Assembly (NCBI GenBank): GCA_017649565.1
Contig: JAGCGO010000100.1
Location: forward strand, 1-64,000
Source of the DNA: Fibrobacter sp.
Lineage (GTDB): Bacteria > Fibrobacterota > Fibrobacteria > Fibrobacterales > Fibrobacteraceae
Direction: 5' to 3'
DNA length: 64,000 bases
This document shows, one piece after another, positions 54,171 through 62,552 of this stretch (positions are counted from its first letter, which is position 1; every line of letters begins with the position of its first letter). The translations under genes and the position numbers were made by a program. The notes under the pieces were generated by a model. It ran no database searches, was not told where the DNA came from, and saw only the letters and a list, made by a program, of their open reading frames with translations.

Positions 54171-54567
54171 TTCGCCTCTTTAATTTCAAAAGAACAAAGT
54201 TCACCACCGAAAACAAGACGATTGCAGCACCAGTCAAGGCAAACACCGGAGCAGTCACCGCATGGCATGCCATATGGACATGCGGGCACGTCCCAACAAT
54301 AATGGTCGGCACCAGCGAAACAAATACACCTATAGCAGTCGCTACCATAGAAAGAACCAGGTGAGCATTTTTCTTGATAAATGCAGCCCCCACAACAGCA
54401 GTCACCAGCAAGGCTATTCCAAGAATGGCTTCAATGCTTGCAGATGTTCCACAACGCATTCTAATGCCTCCCATAGATCCGCAAACCGGTAAAATCACCT
54501 GGGCAAAAGCAACCAGCAATACACCGAACACGAGATTTGCTATTACGAACAATTTATATTGATCCAT
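54157..54567 (-). CDS. DUF4418 family membrane protein
   Basis: 136 residues with four membrane helices and four cysteines (LPVCGS, MRCGTS, GTCPHVHMACHA). Matches the DUF4418 pattern, often encoded beside FtsX/LolD-type transporters, as here. GGAGAG precedes the ATG. It starts only 33 bases after the LysR stop, so co-transcription with the nitrogenase-like accessory genes is possible. Confidence 0.8.
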   Translation of the reverse strand: MDQYKLFVIANLVFGVLLVAFAQVILPVCGSMGGIRMRCGTSASIEAILGIALLVTAVVGAAFIKKNAHLVLSMVATAIGVFVSLVPTIIVGTCPHVHMACHAVTAPVFALTGAAIVLFSVVNFVLLKLKRRNEQD

Positions 54568-54600
54568 ATAACTCTCCTATTTTTTTTGTATAAATGATGG

Positions 54601-55566
54601 CTACGCAATAAGGGAATCGCGCCCACTCGTATAAGCCTTCAAGTATTCTTCCATTTCGCGGATGTAGATGCGGCAAATGGTACTCAACATGAAGTTTTTC
54701 TTGACAATGTAACCGATTTCCATATTACGGTCGTTTTCACCGTTATCGTCCTTGAAGGGAACGGCAACATAATCGGATCCATTTATTTCTTCGCTGATAA
54801 TTCCAGAACAAAGCGTGTAGCCGTTAAGCCCCACCATAAAATTCAGCATGGTAGCACGGTCATTCGCCTTGATCGTCTTGTGATATTCATTTGTACTCAA
54901 TATTTCTTCGGCGAAGTAATAATTTCCACTTTCGCCTTGTTCAAACGAAAGACACGGGTACTGCGAAAGGTCTTCAAGAGTGACATACGGCTTGGATGCC
55001 AAGGGATTATTTTTCCACATGTAGGCATAAGCATTGCAGACAATTAACTTTTGAAAAACGAGATCGTTTTCCTTGAGTAGATAAGTAATGTATTTCCGGT
55101 TAAAATCACTCAGATAGATAATTCCGATTTCACTGCGAAGGCTTATCACATCATCGATGACTTCTTTAGTCTTTGTTTCACGGAGCGCAAAGTCGTAATC
55201 ATCGATATTGTAGCTTTTGACCATATTCATAAAGGACTTGACAGCAAAGGAATAATGTTGCGTTGAAACAGCGAATCTTTTCTTCTTCTGTTCTTCCTTG
55301 CCGTAACGCTTTACAACCGATTTGAAATGATTTATGAGTTCATTTGCGCGGGCAATGAATTCTTCACCTTCGGGCGTGAGCGTTACACCGCGATTCGTGC
55401 GGTTAAAAATGGTAATACCAATTTCTTTTTCAAGATCCTGAATAGCCGTCGTCAACGACGGCTGGGATATGAACAGCGTCTCGGCAGCCTTGCTGAACGA
55501 GCCCGTATTGGCAATCCCGACGGCATAACGCAATTGCTGAAAAGTCAAAGTCTTTTTATAGTCCAT
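54601..55566 (-). CDS. LysR-type regulator of the nitrogenase-like island
   Basis: 321 residues. The N-terminal winged helix LTFQQLRYAVGIANTGSFSKAAETLFISQPSLTTAIQDLEKEIG is a standard LysR reader. The rest is a type 2 periplasmic-binding co-inducer domain. ATG 55566 follows GGGGTGCTTTAC; a TTG at 55590 is less likely. It lies behind the NifB- and NifX-like genes. In Rhodospirillum rubrum a LysR-family protein (SalR) controls the methylthio-alkane reductase genes under sulfur limitation; equivalence here is inference from position. Confidence 0.85.
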   Translation of the reverse strand: MDYKKTLTFQQLRYAVGIANTGSFSKAAETLFISQPSLTTAIQDLEKEIGITIFNRTNRGVTLTPEGEEFIARANELINHFKSVVKRYGKEEQKKKRFAVSTQHYSFAVKSFMNMVKSYNIDDYDFALRETKTKEVIDDVISLRSEIGIIYLSDFNRKYITYLLKENDLVFQKLIVCNAYAYMWKNNPLASKPYVTLEDLSQYPCLSFEQGESGNYYFAEEILSTNEYHKTIKANDRATMLNFMVGLNGYTLCSGIISEEINGSDYVAVPFKDDNGENDRNMEIGYIVKKNFMLSTICRIYIREMEEYLKAYTSGRDSLIA

Positions 55567-55650
55567 GTAAAGCACCCCAATAGCGGGCAAAAAATATAGA
55601 ACGCGTTTGTCGCTGCGTCTAATACAATTTTTTTAGGACTTTCTATAGAT

Positions 55651-56058
55651 TTAGACTATGCTTTCCCTTATTTTTAGGGCTCTTTGAGCAATCTTATTGC
55701 GATATAAGTTTATTTTAGCAATTGCGTCAGCAACCGGGAGACCGATATCGAACGCACGGACATTAAAGCGCGCCAAAGCCTGGATTGCCTGCGGGCCAAT
55801 CTGTGAGCAAAGAACGTAATCCAGGTCGGATAGATTCCTTGCCGCCGTAAGCATCGACAAATGTTCCATATCGCGCTGGCCACAAGTGCCGTCCCCGCAC
55901 GTTCCGTCACAATGTTCCGGCTTTACGCGAACTTCGATCTTTTCAAATTTTCCGCTCGCATCATCGACTTCATAAATATCAAATGCGGCAGCATGCCCAA
56001 AGTGAACATTGACATTCACACCATCGTTTGTGGCTACTGCGATTTTATATTTAGCCAT
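55651..56058 (-). CDS. NifX/NafY-like iron-sulfur cofactor carrier protein
   Basis: 135 residues, dinitrogenase iron-molybdenum cofactor biosynthesis domain: KIAVATNDGVNVNVHFGHAAAFDIYEV at the N-terminus and GPQAIQALARFNVRAFDI in the second half. A Cys-rich insert (HCDGTCGDGTCGQRD, about residues 48-62) is unusual for a plain NifX. It probably binds or shuttles a NifB-type cluster to the D/K subunits. It overlaps the NifB-like gene by 8 bases. Confidence 0.85.
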   Translation of the reverse strand: MAKYKIAVATNDGVNVNVHFGHAAAFDIYEVDDASGKFEKIEVRVKPEHCDGTCGDGTCGQRDMEHLSMLTAARNLSDLDYVLCSQIGPQAIQALARFNVRAFDIGLPVADAIAKINLYRNKIAQRALKIRESIV

Positions 56059-56950
56059 GAGAGAAGGTCTCCTTTACACGGATACGGTCCATGTAGATTT
56101 GCGCACCGATATCGTAAACGCCGGGAACGCCTACGGCATCGGCACGGCAGTGGGAGCAATGTTTGAAGACGTTAATAAATACGCCCGCTTCTTCCTGAGC
56201 GATTGCAAGCGCCTTTGCACTCGGGGCGGGCAAATCCTTGAATCCGTTTTGCGGAATGAGCGGAATGATATTGTAGATGATTGCACCGGCTTCGCGGACG
56301 GTGGCTGCAACGTCTTCGATGTGCTTGTCATTGATACCCGGGCAAAGTACGGTATTTACCTTCACGAGCGTCCCGCTGGCGGCAACCTTGCGGATACCTT
56401 CCAGTTGGTTGTGGATAAGGATTTTGGCCGCTTCGACACCTGTATAGGTCTTGCCGTGGTAAAAAATCCTAGCGTTGATCATCGCCTCGATTTCAGGATC
56501 CACGGCATTCACCGTGACGGTAAGGGTGTCAATTCCAACTTCAATGACTTCATCCGCCCTGTCGTTGAGCAAGAGCCCGTTAGTGCTCATGCAACGGATA
56601 AGGTTCGGGAATTCCTTCTTGACAAGGCGGAACGTGTCCAGCGCAAAAGGGGTCGCCAGCGTATCGCCCGGCCCCGCAATACCCACGGTAGTAAGTTCCG
56701 GTACGTATTCAAGTGCCTTGCGGATGTATCCGCAGGCTTCTTCAGGCTTGATAACCTTGCTCGTATTCCCGGGAACCTGCGCATCTTCGTTGATACGGCG
56801 GTCACAAAAACGGCATTCGATATTACATCCCGGAGCAACCGGCAAGTGAATGCGTCCTTTTCTGTTCTTGCACGCACCAAAGCATGGGTGTTCTCTAAAA
56901 ACAGTTTCTTGATTTATTGCCATAGTCTCTGCTGAAAAATTGTTGAACAT
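56051..56950 (-). CDS. marB: NifB-like radical SAM cofactor maturase (MarB-like)
   Basis: 299 residues from 56950, or 290 from ATG 56923; neither start has a strong ribosome-binding site. HPCFGACKNRKGRIHLPVAP, then the SAM cluster motif CNIECRFC, and a C-terminal HCSHCRADAVGVPG are the NifB signatures. The C-terminal NifX domain of long NifB is missing and is encoded separately next door. NifB builds the 8Fe-9S-C precursor of nitrogenase cofactors. With no nifE/nifN here, the D/K proteins may use the NifB-type cluster directly, as proposed for Mar enzymes. Confidence 0.88.
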   Translation of the reverse strand: MFNNFSAETMAINQETVFREHPCFGACKNRKGRIHLPVAPGCNIECRFCDRRINEDAQVPGNTSKVIKPEEACGYIRKALEYVPELTTVGIAGPGDTLATPFALDTFRLVKKEFPNLIRCMSTNGLLLNDRADEVIEVGIDTLTVTVNAVDPEIEAMINARIFYHGKTYTGVEAAKILIHNQLEGIRKVAASGTLVKVNTVLCPGINDKHIEDVAATVREAGAIIYNIIPLIPQNGFKDLPAPSAKALAIAQEEAGVFINVFKHCSHCRADAVGVPGVYDIGAQIYMDRIRVKETFSHG

Positions 56951-56952
56951 TT

Positions 56953-56960
56953 ACCTAGCG
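56953..56960. promoter_or_regulatory. ACCTAGCG site 1 in the divergent promoter region
   Basis: ACCTAGCG on the plus strand, followed by TT. It is one of three exact copies within 260 bases, next to the NifB-like gene start. Confidence 0.5.
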
Positions 56961-57072
56961 TTCCGCAGCTTATCAGTTTTTTCTATGAAACAAGTGGGTT
57001 AGAATTTAAAAAGCCGAATAGCAAAATCCAAGACGAATCAGATGGCAAAAAAGACAAAAAAAACTTTTTTTG

Positions 57073-57080
57073 CGCTAGGT
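57073..57080. promoter_or_regulatory. ACCTAGCG site 2, inverted
   Basis: CGCTAGGT-type inverted copy within GCGCTAGGT. It is followed by an imperfect dyad (ATTGG, AG, CCAAAT) at about 57085-57096. Confidence 0.5.
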
Positions 57081-57202
57081 ATAGATTGGAGCCAAATCCG
57101 ACTATAGGGAGCATTTATGGCTGAGAGATTTTTTTGAATTTTTCTCAAAAAACATCCCCGAAAGATATTGGATATCAAAAAAGACAATTCTAAAATTTCG
57201 CC

Positions 57203-57210
57203 ACCTAGCG
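57203..57210. promoter_or_regulatory. ACCTAGCG site 3, before the Fe-protein gene
   Basis: ACCTAGCG followed by TT, 39 bases upstream of the ATG at 57250. Same orientation as site 1. Confidence 0.5.
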
Positions 57211-57219
57211 TTTCTGTAG

Positions 57220-58095
<876 letters not shown>

Positions 58096-58109
58096 GAGAA
58101 ATAAATCCT

Positions 58110-59714
58110 ATGGCATCGACCAATATTAACCTTAACATGACCTCGGTCGAAAACCGCGAGTATCGACTGGGTACGATTATCGGCTGGGACGGCAAGGCGA
58201 GCGATTTGATCAAGGAATCGGCCTATGACGAACGCAGTGCGAAAAAGCATGGTGGCTGTGCAGGCAAGGGTAGCGGCTGTAAGCTTTGCGAGCTTGCGTC
58301 CCCGCTCAACCAAGAAACCATGTGCTCTAACGCTATTATCCAGTGCCAGGTAGGTAATTTGACGGACTGCGCCCTGATTGACCATTCTCCGATTGGCTGC
58401 AGTGGCGAAAACTCCAAATTCAACCTTTCTATGCATGTGGGCCTTAAGCGTCGCGGCAAGCCTTTGCAAAATACGTTGAACATCAGCACCAACCTTAAAG
58501 AACAGGACATGGTGTTCGGCGCTTCCGAAAAGCTTCGCCAAACGATTCGTGACGCGAAGGAACGCTTCAACCCCAAGGCCATTTTCATCGGCATGGCTTG
58601 CGCTACCGCTATTATCGGTGAAGACATCGATTCCATTGCCGAAGAAATGGAACCCGAAGTCGGCGTGCCTATCATTCCGCTGCATTGCGAAGGTTTCCGC
58701 TCCAAGCACTGGTCTACCGGCTTTGACATTGCCTTCCATGGCGTTCTTCGCCAGATTGTGGAACGTCACCCGACCAAGAAGCAGAATGACTTGATTAACA
58801 TCGTTGCCCTCTGGGGTTCGGACTATTTCTCCGAAATGCTCGCTCCGCTTGGGCTGCGCGTGAATTACCTTCTGGATACGGCATCCTTCGAAGAAATCCG
58901 CCAGGCTTCTGAAGCAGTCGCGACCGCTACCTTCTGCGATACGTTGGGCGGCTACATGGCTACGGCACTTGAAGAATCCTTCGGTGTTCCGCAAATTGAC
59001 GCCCCGCAGCCTTACGGTATCAAGGGTACCGACGAATGGCTCCGCGCCATTGCAAAGGTTGTCGGCAAGGAAAAGGAAGTCGAAGAATACATCGAAAGCG
59101 AACACAAACGTATCGCCCCGAAACTTGCCGAGCTCCGCGAATTTTTCAAGGGCAAGAATGGCATCGTGATGACGGGTTCTGCTTATGCTCACGGCCTTAT
59201 CAGCGTTCTTTCGGAGCTGGGAATTGGCCACGACGCAGCCCTCGTTTTCCATCACGACCCCATTTACGATGGTGCTGGAAAACATCAGGACACGTTGAAA
59301 GAGCTTGTGGAAACTTACGGCGACATTCCGCACTATACCGTAAGTAAGACCCGCGCCTTCCAGCTTCCGCAGCTTTTGAAGCGCGCCAAGACGGACTTCT
59401 TGCTCATTCGTCATCCGGGTCTTGCCTCTGTTGCGGGCCACCTCGGATTCCCGACCCTCACCATGGGCGACGAGCATATTCCGGTGGGCTACGAAGGTAT
59501 TCTCCGCATTGGCGAAATGCTCAAGGGCGTTCTTTCGCGTACAAAGTTTAACCAAGTTCTCAAGCGTAATGTAAAGCTCCCGTATTCTGATTGGTGGCTC
59601 GCTCAGGACGATCCGTTCTATCTGACGCATCACCCGGAAACACTTAACGACCTTCCTGAACCGAGAAACCTCAAGTTCAGCAAAGATAAAGAACCCTATT
59701 CGGAAAACGCATAG
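58110..59714 (+). CDS. marD: Nitrogenase-like catalytic subunit (NifD/MarD-like)
   Basis: 534 residues. P-cluster-type cysteines align as Cys72, Cys97 (SPIGC) and Cys164 (GMACATAIIGED). Cofactor ligands align as Cys276 (ATFCDTLGG) and His456 (GDEHIPVGYEG). After the conserved CEGFR (193-197), the positions of A. vinelandii NifD Gln191 and His195 hold Trp201 and Phe205, so the N2-reducing active site is not conserved. An extra Cys50-Cys57-Cys60 triad precedes the domain. It starts 14 bases after the Fe-protein gene. A role in C-S bond cleavage of methylthio-compounds is inferred from these traits and the neighbours. Confidence 0.85.
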   Translation: MASTNINLNMTSVENREYRLGTIIGWDGKASDLIKESAYDERSAKKHGGCAGKGSGCKLCELASPLNQETMCSNAIIQCQVGNLTDCALIDHSPIGCSGENSKFNLSMHVGLKRRGKPLQNTLNISTNLKEQDMVFGASEKLRQTIRDAKERFNPKAIFIGMACATAIIGEDIDSIAEEMEPEVGVPIIPLHCEGFRSKHWSTGFDIAFHGVLRQIVERHPTKKQNDLINIVALWGSDYFSEMLAPLGLRVNYLLDTASFEEIRQASEAVATATFCDTLGGYMATALEESFGVPQIDAPQPYGIKGTDEWLRAIAKVVGKEKEVEEYIESEHKRIAPKLAELREFFKGKNGIVMTGSAYAHGLISVLSELGIGHDAALVFHHDPIYDGAGKHQDTLKELVETYGDIPHYTVSKTRAFQLPQLLKRAKTDFLLIRHPGLASVAGHLGFPTLTMGDEHIPVGYEGILRIGEMLKGVLSRTKFNQVLKRNVKLPYSDWWLAQDDPFYLTHHPETLNDLPEPRNLKFSKDKEPYSENA

Positions 59715-59731
59715 TAAGGGAGATTTCGAAA

Positions 59732-61084
59732 ATGTCAGAAGCACTTAAAACAAAGAAAAAAAGCAATTCTATTTCGGACCCCCGCTATTCTTGCGCAGTT
59801 GGTGCGTCTAATACGGTTGTCGGCATCAAGGGTGCCGTGCCTATTGCCAACTGCTCTCCGGGTTGCCAGCTCAAGCAAACTGCTTTCCTCACGTTCGAAA
59901 ACGGTTTCCAGGGTAGCATTTACGCCGGTGCCGGTAACATGCCGAGCGCAAACTCCACCGAAAACGACATTGTGTTTGGCGGCATCAAGACTTTGGATCA
60001 GTTGATCAAATCGACGCTCAAGGTTTTCAATGGTGACCTCTATGTCGTTCTCACCGGTTGTGTGGGCGGCCTCATTGGTGACGACGTCTCGAGCCTGGTT
60101 AACGAATATCGCGATTTGGGTTACCCGATTGTCGCTGTTGATACCGCAGGTTTCAAGGGCAACAACCTTTTCGGTCACGAAGAAGTCGTGAACGCTATCG
60201 TTGACCAGTTCGTGGGCGATTACAAGGGCGAACGCAAGAAAGGCCTTATCAACCTCTGGTCCGAAGTCCCGTATTACAACCAGAACTGGCGCGGTGATTA
60301 TCAGGAACTAGCCCGCATTCTTCGCGGCGCAGGTTTTGAAGTTAATGTGCTGTTTGGACCCGAAAATAATGGTGTCAAGGACTGGTTGCGCATTCCGGAA
60401 GCTCAGTTCAACCTGGTGGTTTCGCCTTGGGTTGGCGTTCGCAATGCCGAACACCTTCAAGAAAAATACGGTCAGCCGTTCCTTCACATTCCTGAAATTC
60501 CCATCGGCGCCGAAGCGACAAGCGAATTCATCCGTAAGGTTGTCGAATTTGCAGGAATCGACAAGGAACAGAGCGAAAAGTTCATTGAACAAGAAAATGG
60601 TATCTATTACTACTATCTGGAACACTTCTCTGAATTCTTCGCTGAATACTGGTACGGCATGCCGAGCGAATTCGCCATCACCGCTGATTCTGCCTACACG
60701 CTTGCCTACACCAAGTTCCTTGCCGACCAGATCGGACTTATTCCGCGCAAGGCAATTGTCAGCGACGATCCTCCGCAGAAATTCCGCGAGCAGATCGAAA
60801 AAGCCTTCCACAACATTAGCGAAGGCGTCGATGTCCAGGTGGAATTTGAGGAAGATGGCTACCTGATTGAAAAGTCAATCAAGGAAGTCGATTTCTCTTC
60901 TGGAAAGCCCTTGATTCTCGCTTCTTCGTGGGAAATCAATCTTGCCAACGACAAGGGAGCTTTGTTCTTCGAAGTTACTCCCCCTTCCAGCGAAACCTTG
61001 ATTATCAATCGTAGTTTCGTCGGTTACAAGGGCGCGCTGAATCTGCTCGAAAAGATTTACAGCGCATCCGTTGGCGGAAAATAA
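59732..61084 (+). CDS. marK: Nitrogenase-like subunit (NifK/MarK-like)
   Basis: 450 residues. It lacks the long N-terminal extension of NifK and starts close to the first P-cluster Cys. The three ligands align as Cys21 (RYSCAVGA), Cys45 (SPGC) and Cys110 (LTGCVGGLIGDD). An extra Cys41 precedes Cys45. The usual Ser188 region reads DTAGFKGNN. It would form the D2K2 core with the subunit encoded 17 bases upstream. GGGAG precedes the ATG. Confidence 0.85.
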   Translation: MSEALKTKKKSNSISDPRYSCAVGASNTVVGIKGAVPIANCSPGCQLKQTAFLTFENGFQGSIYAGAGNMPSANSTENDIVFGGIKTLDQLIKSTLKVFNGDLYVVLTGCVGGLIGDDVSSLVNEYRDLGYPIVAVDTAGFKGNNLFGHEEVVNAIVDQFVGDYKGERKKGLINLWSEVPYYNQNWRGDYQELARILRGAGFEVNVLFGPENNGVKDWLRIPEAQFNLVVSPWVGVRNAEHLQEKYGQPFLHIPEIPIGAEATSEFIRKVVEFAGIDKEQSEKFIEQENGIYYYYLEHFSEFFAEYWYGMPSEFAITADSAYTLAYTKFLADQIGLIPRKAIVSDDPPQKFREQIEKAFHNISEGVDVQVEFEEDGYLIEKSIKEVDFSSGKPLILASSWEINLANDKGALFFEVTPPSSETLIINRSFVGYKGALNLLEKIYSASVGGK

Positions 61085-61121
61085 ACAAATAAGTCAAACA
61101 AAATAGAACGAGGATACCTAT

Positions 61122-61163
61122 ATGTGTAGCACTTGTACTTTGGCTCAGGGCATTCTCCAATAA
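61122..61163 (+). CDS. 13-codon Cys-containing ORF, candidate leader peptide
   Basis: MCSTCTLAQGILQ, with GAGG eight bases before the ATG. Two Cys codons lie in the first five. It is followed by hairpins before the porin gene and sits in the 238-base gap after the K-type gene. It may be a leader peptide sensing Cys-tRNA, or chance. Confidence 0.45.
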   Translation: MCSTCTLAQGILQ

Positions 61164-61286
61164 GCATCTGCATTTTGCAAGATGACATGTTGGGAAAGCC
61201 ACGCATGAGCAATCCCCTGTAAATAAGCCGATGCCTTTTTTAAGCATTCGGCATTTTCCCAAACGCTCGCAGAATTTTATTCTGCG
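61164..61286 (+). promoter_or_regulatory. Hairpin-rich leader before the porin gene, possible attenuator
   Basis: Hairpin A 61165-61184 (CATCTGCA with TGCAAGATG). Hairpin B 61227-61252 (GCCGATGC with GCATTCGGC, one bulge) followed by ATTTT. Hairpin C 61268-61286 (CGCAGAAT/ATTCTGCG, perfect). GCATC at 61164-61168 can instead pair with GATGC at 61230-61234 and break hairpin B. Confidence 0.4.
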
Positions 61287-61322
61287 TGGTTATCCAACAA
61301 TTATCAAAAAAGGAGATTTTCA

Positions 61323-62537
61323 ATGAATCTCACAATAAATACCACAGCTAAAATCATTCTCGTCTCTGCAATCGCAGCATTCTCCGCAGAACCCATTTCG
61401 GTCACCACAAAATCCGGCGTAACAGCAACTCTCTACGGTTTTGCATCTCTTAACGCCGCCTACGAAGATTCCAAGAGCAACAATGGCAACTTCGCCAACT
61501 TTGTTGCGGCTTCCGACATCACCAATGAAAACGATGGCGGTTGGCATTTGACTCCTAACCTGACTCGAATCGGCCTCAACCTTTCGAGCGGTGACGATAC
61601 GACATACTTCAAGGCAAACGGTAAGGTCGAAGTGGACTTCTACGGGGGTGGTTCCGCCAACAATCCCAATCCGCGCCTCCGTCACGGTTATGGAGAAATT
61701 TCGTTCGGCAAGACTGGCTTCTCCATTTTGGGCGGCCAGACCTGGGACGTGATTTCTCCGTTGGTGACCCCGACGCTCAATGCCGGCGTTCTCAATAACT
61801 CCGGCGATGCGGGCCTGCGCAGGGCCCAGCTGAGACTCACCGAGAAAATCCCCGTTGCAGGAGGTTCCGTGGACATTGCAGCCGCCATTGTCCGCACCAT
61901 CGGCGAAAACCAGCCGTACAACACGACTTCCGCCTCAGAAACCGGCACCGATGCTGACATTCCCACATTCCAGGGACGCATCGGCATTGCCGTTCCGCTG
62001 TGGGTAAAAGACAAGAAGGTCGGCCTCGGCGTTTCGGGCCATTACGGCAAGGAAGAAATCGATCTAGATGACACTGGCGATGCCAAGGATATCCCCACAT
62101 GGTCTGCGAATGTGGACTTGACCCTTCCCATTACCGGCACAATCGCCATTCTTGGCGAAGGATTCATCGGCGAAAACCTGGATACATACGCCGCAGGCAT
62201 CGGACGCGGTTTTGCAGCCAATGCCAACGATCCTGAAAGCGTAAAAAGCATCGAGGCCTACGGTGGATGGATTGCCTTGCAGGCCAAGTTGATTCAAAAA
62301 CTGGCAATCAACGTGGGTTCTGGCATTGACAAACTGGACCGAGACGACATCGAAACCGTTGGCGGCCGCGAACAGAACATTTCCGTTTTCGCAAACGCGA
62401 CCTACAACCTGACCGACGCCTTCTCGCTCGGGTTTGAATACCTTCACATCCAAACGGATTACCTGACTGCCGGCACCCAGAAAGTAAAGGAAGCCGACCT
62501 GAACCGTTATCAACTTTCCGCAACATACGGATTCTAA
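61323..62537 (+). CDS. Outer-membrane porin (DcaP-like)
   Basis: 404 residues. Signal-like N-terminus to about residue 22. Then alternating beta-strand pattern throughout: GVTATLYGFASLNAAYEDSK, WHLTPNLTRIGLNLSSGDDTTYFKANGKVEVDF, FSILGGQTWDVISP, ending YQLSATYGF with a terminal Phe. The early block resembles the DcaP/porin family of dicarboxylate and small-acid channels. AAGGAG precedes the ATG. Directly upstream of the ABC uptake genes, it probably admits the same substrate through the outer membrane. Confidence 0.82.
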   Translation: MNLTINTTAKIILVSAIAAFSAEPISVTTKSGVTATLYGFASLNAAYEDSKSNNGNFANFVAASDITNENDGGWHLTPNLTRIGLNLSSGDDTTYFKANGKVEVDFYGGGSANNPNPRLRHGYGEISFGKTGFSILGGQTWDVISPLVTPTLNAGVLNNSGDAGLRRAQLRLTEKIPVAGGSVDIAAAIVRTIGENQPYNTTSASETGTDADIPTFQGRIGIAVPLWVKDKKVGLGVSGHYGKEEIDLDDTGDAKDIPTWSANVDLTLPITGTIAILGEGFIGENLDTYAAGIGRGFAANANDPESVKSIEAYGGWIALQAKLIQKLAINVGSGIDKLDRDDIETVGGREQNISVFANATYNLTDAFSLGFEYLHIQTDYLTAGTQKVKEADLNRYQLSATYGF

Positions 62538-62552
62538 TAAGGAGGTTTGACA

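Noticed and set aside
61085..61322. SAM or cobalamin riboswitch before the porin gene
   Set aside because: None of the conserved cores of SAM-I, SAH or cobalamin riboswitches is present.
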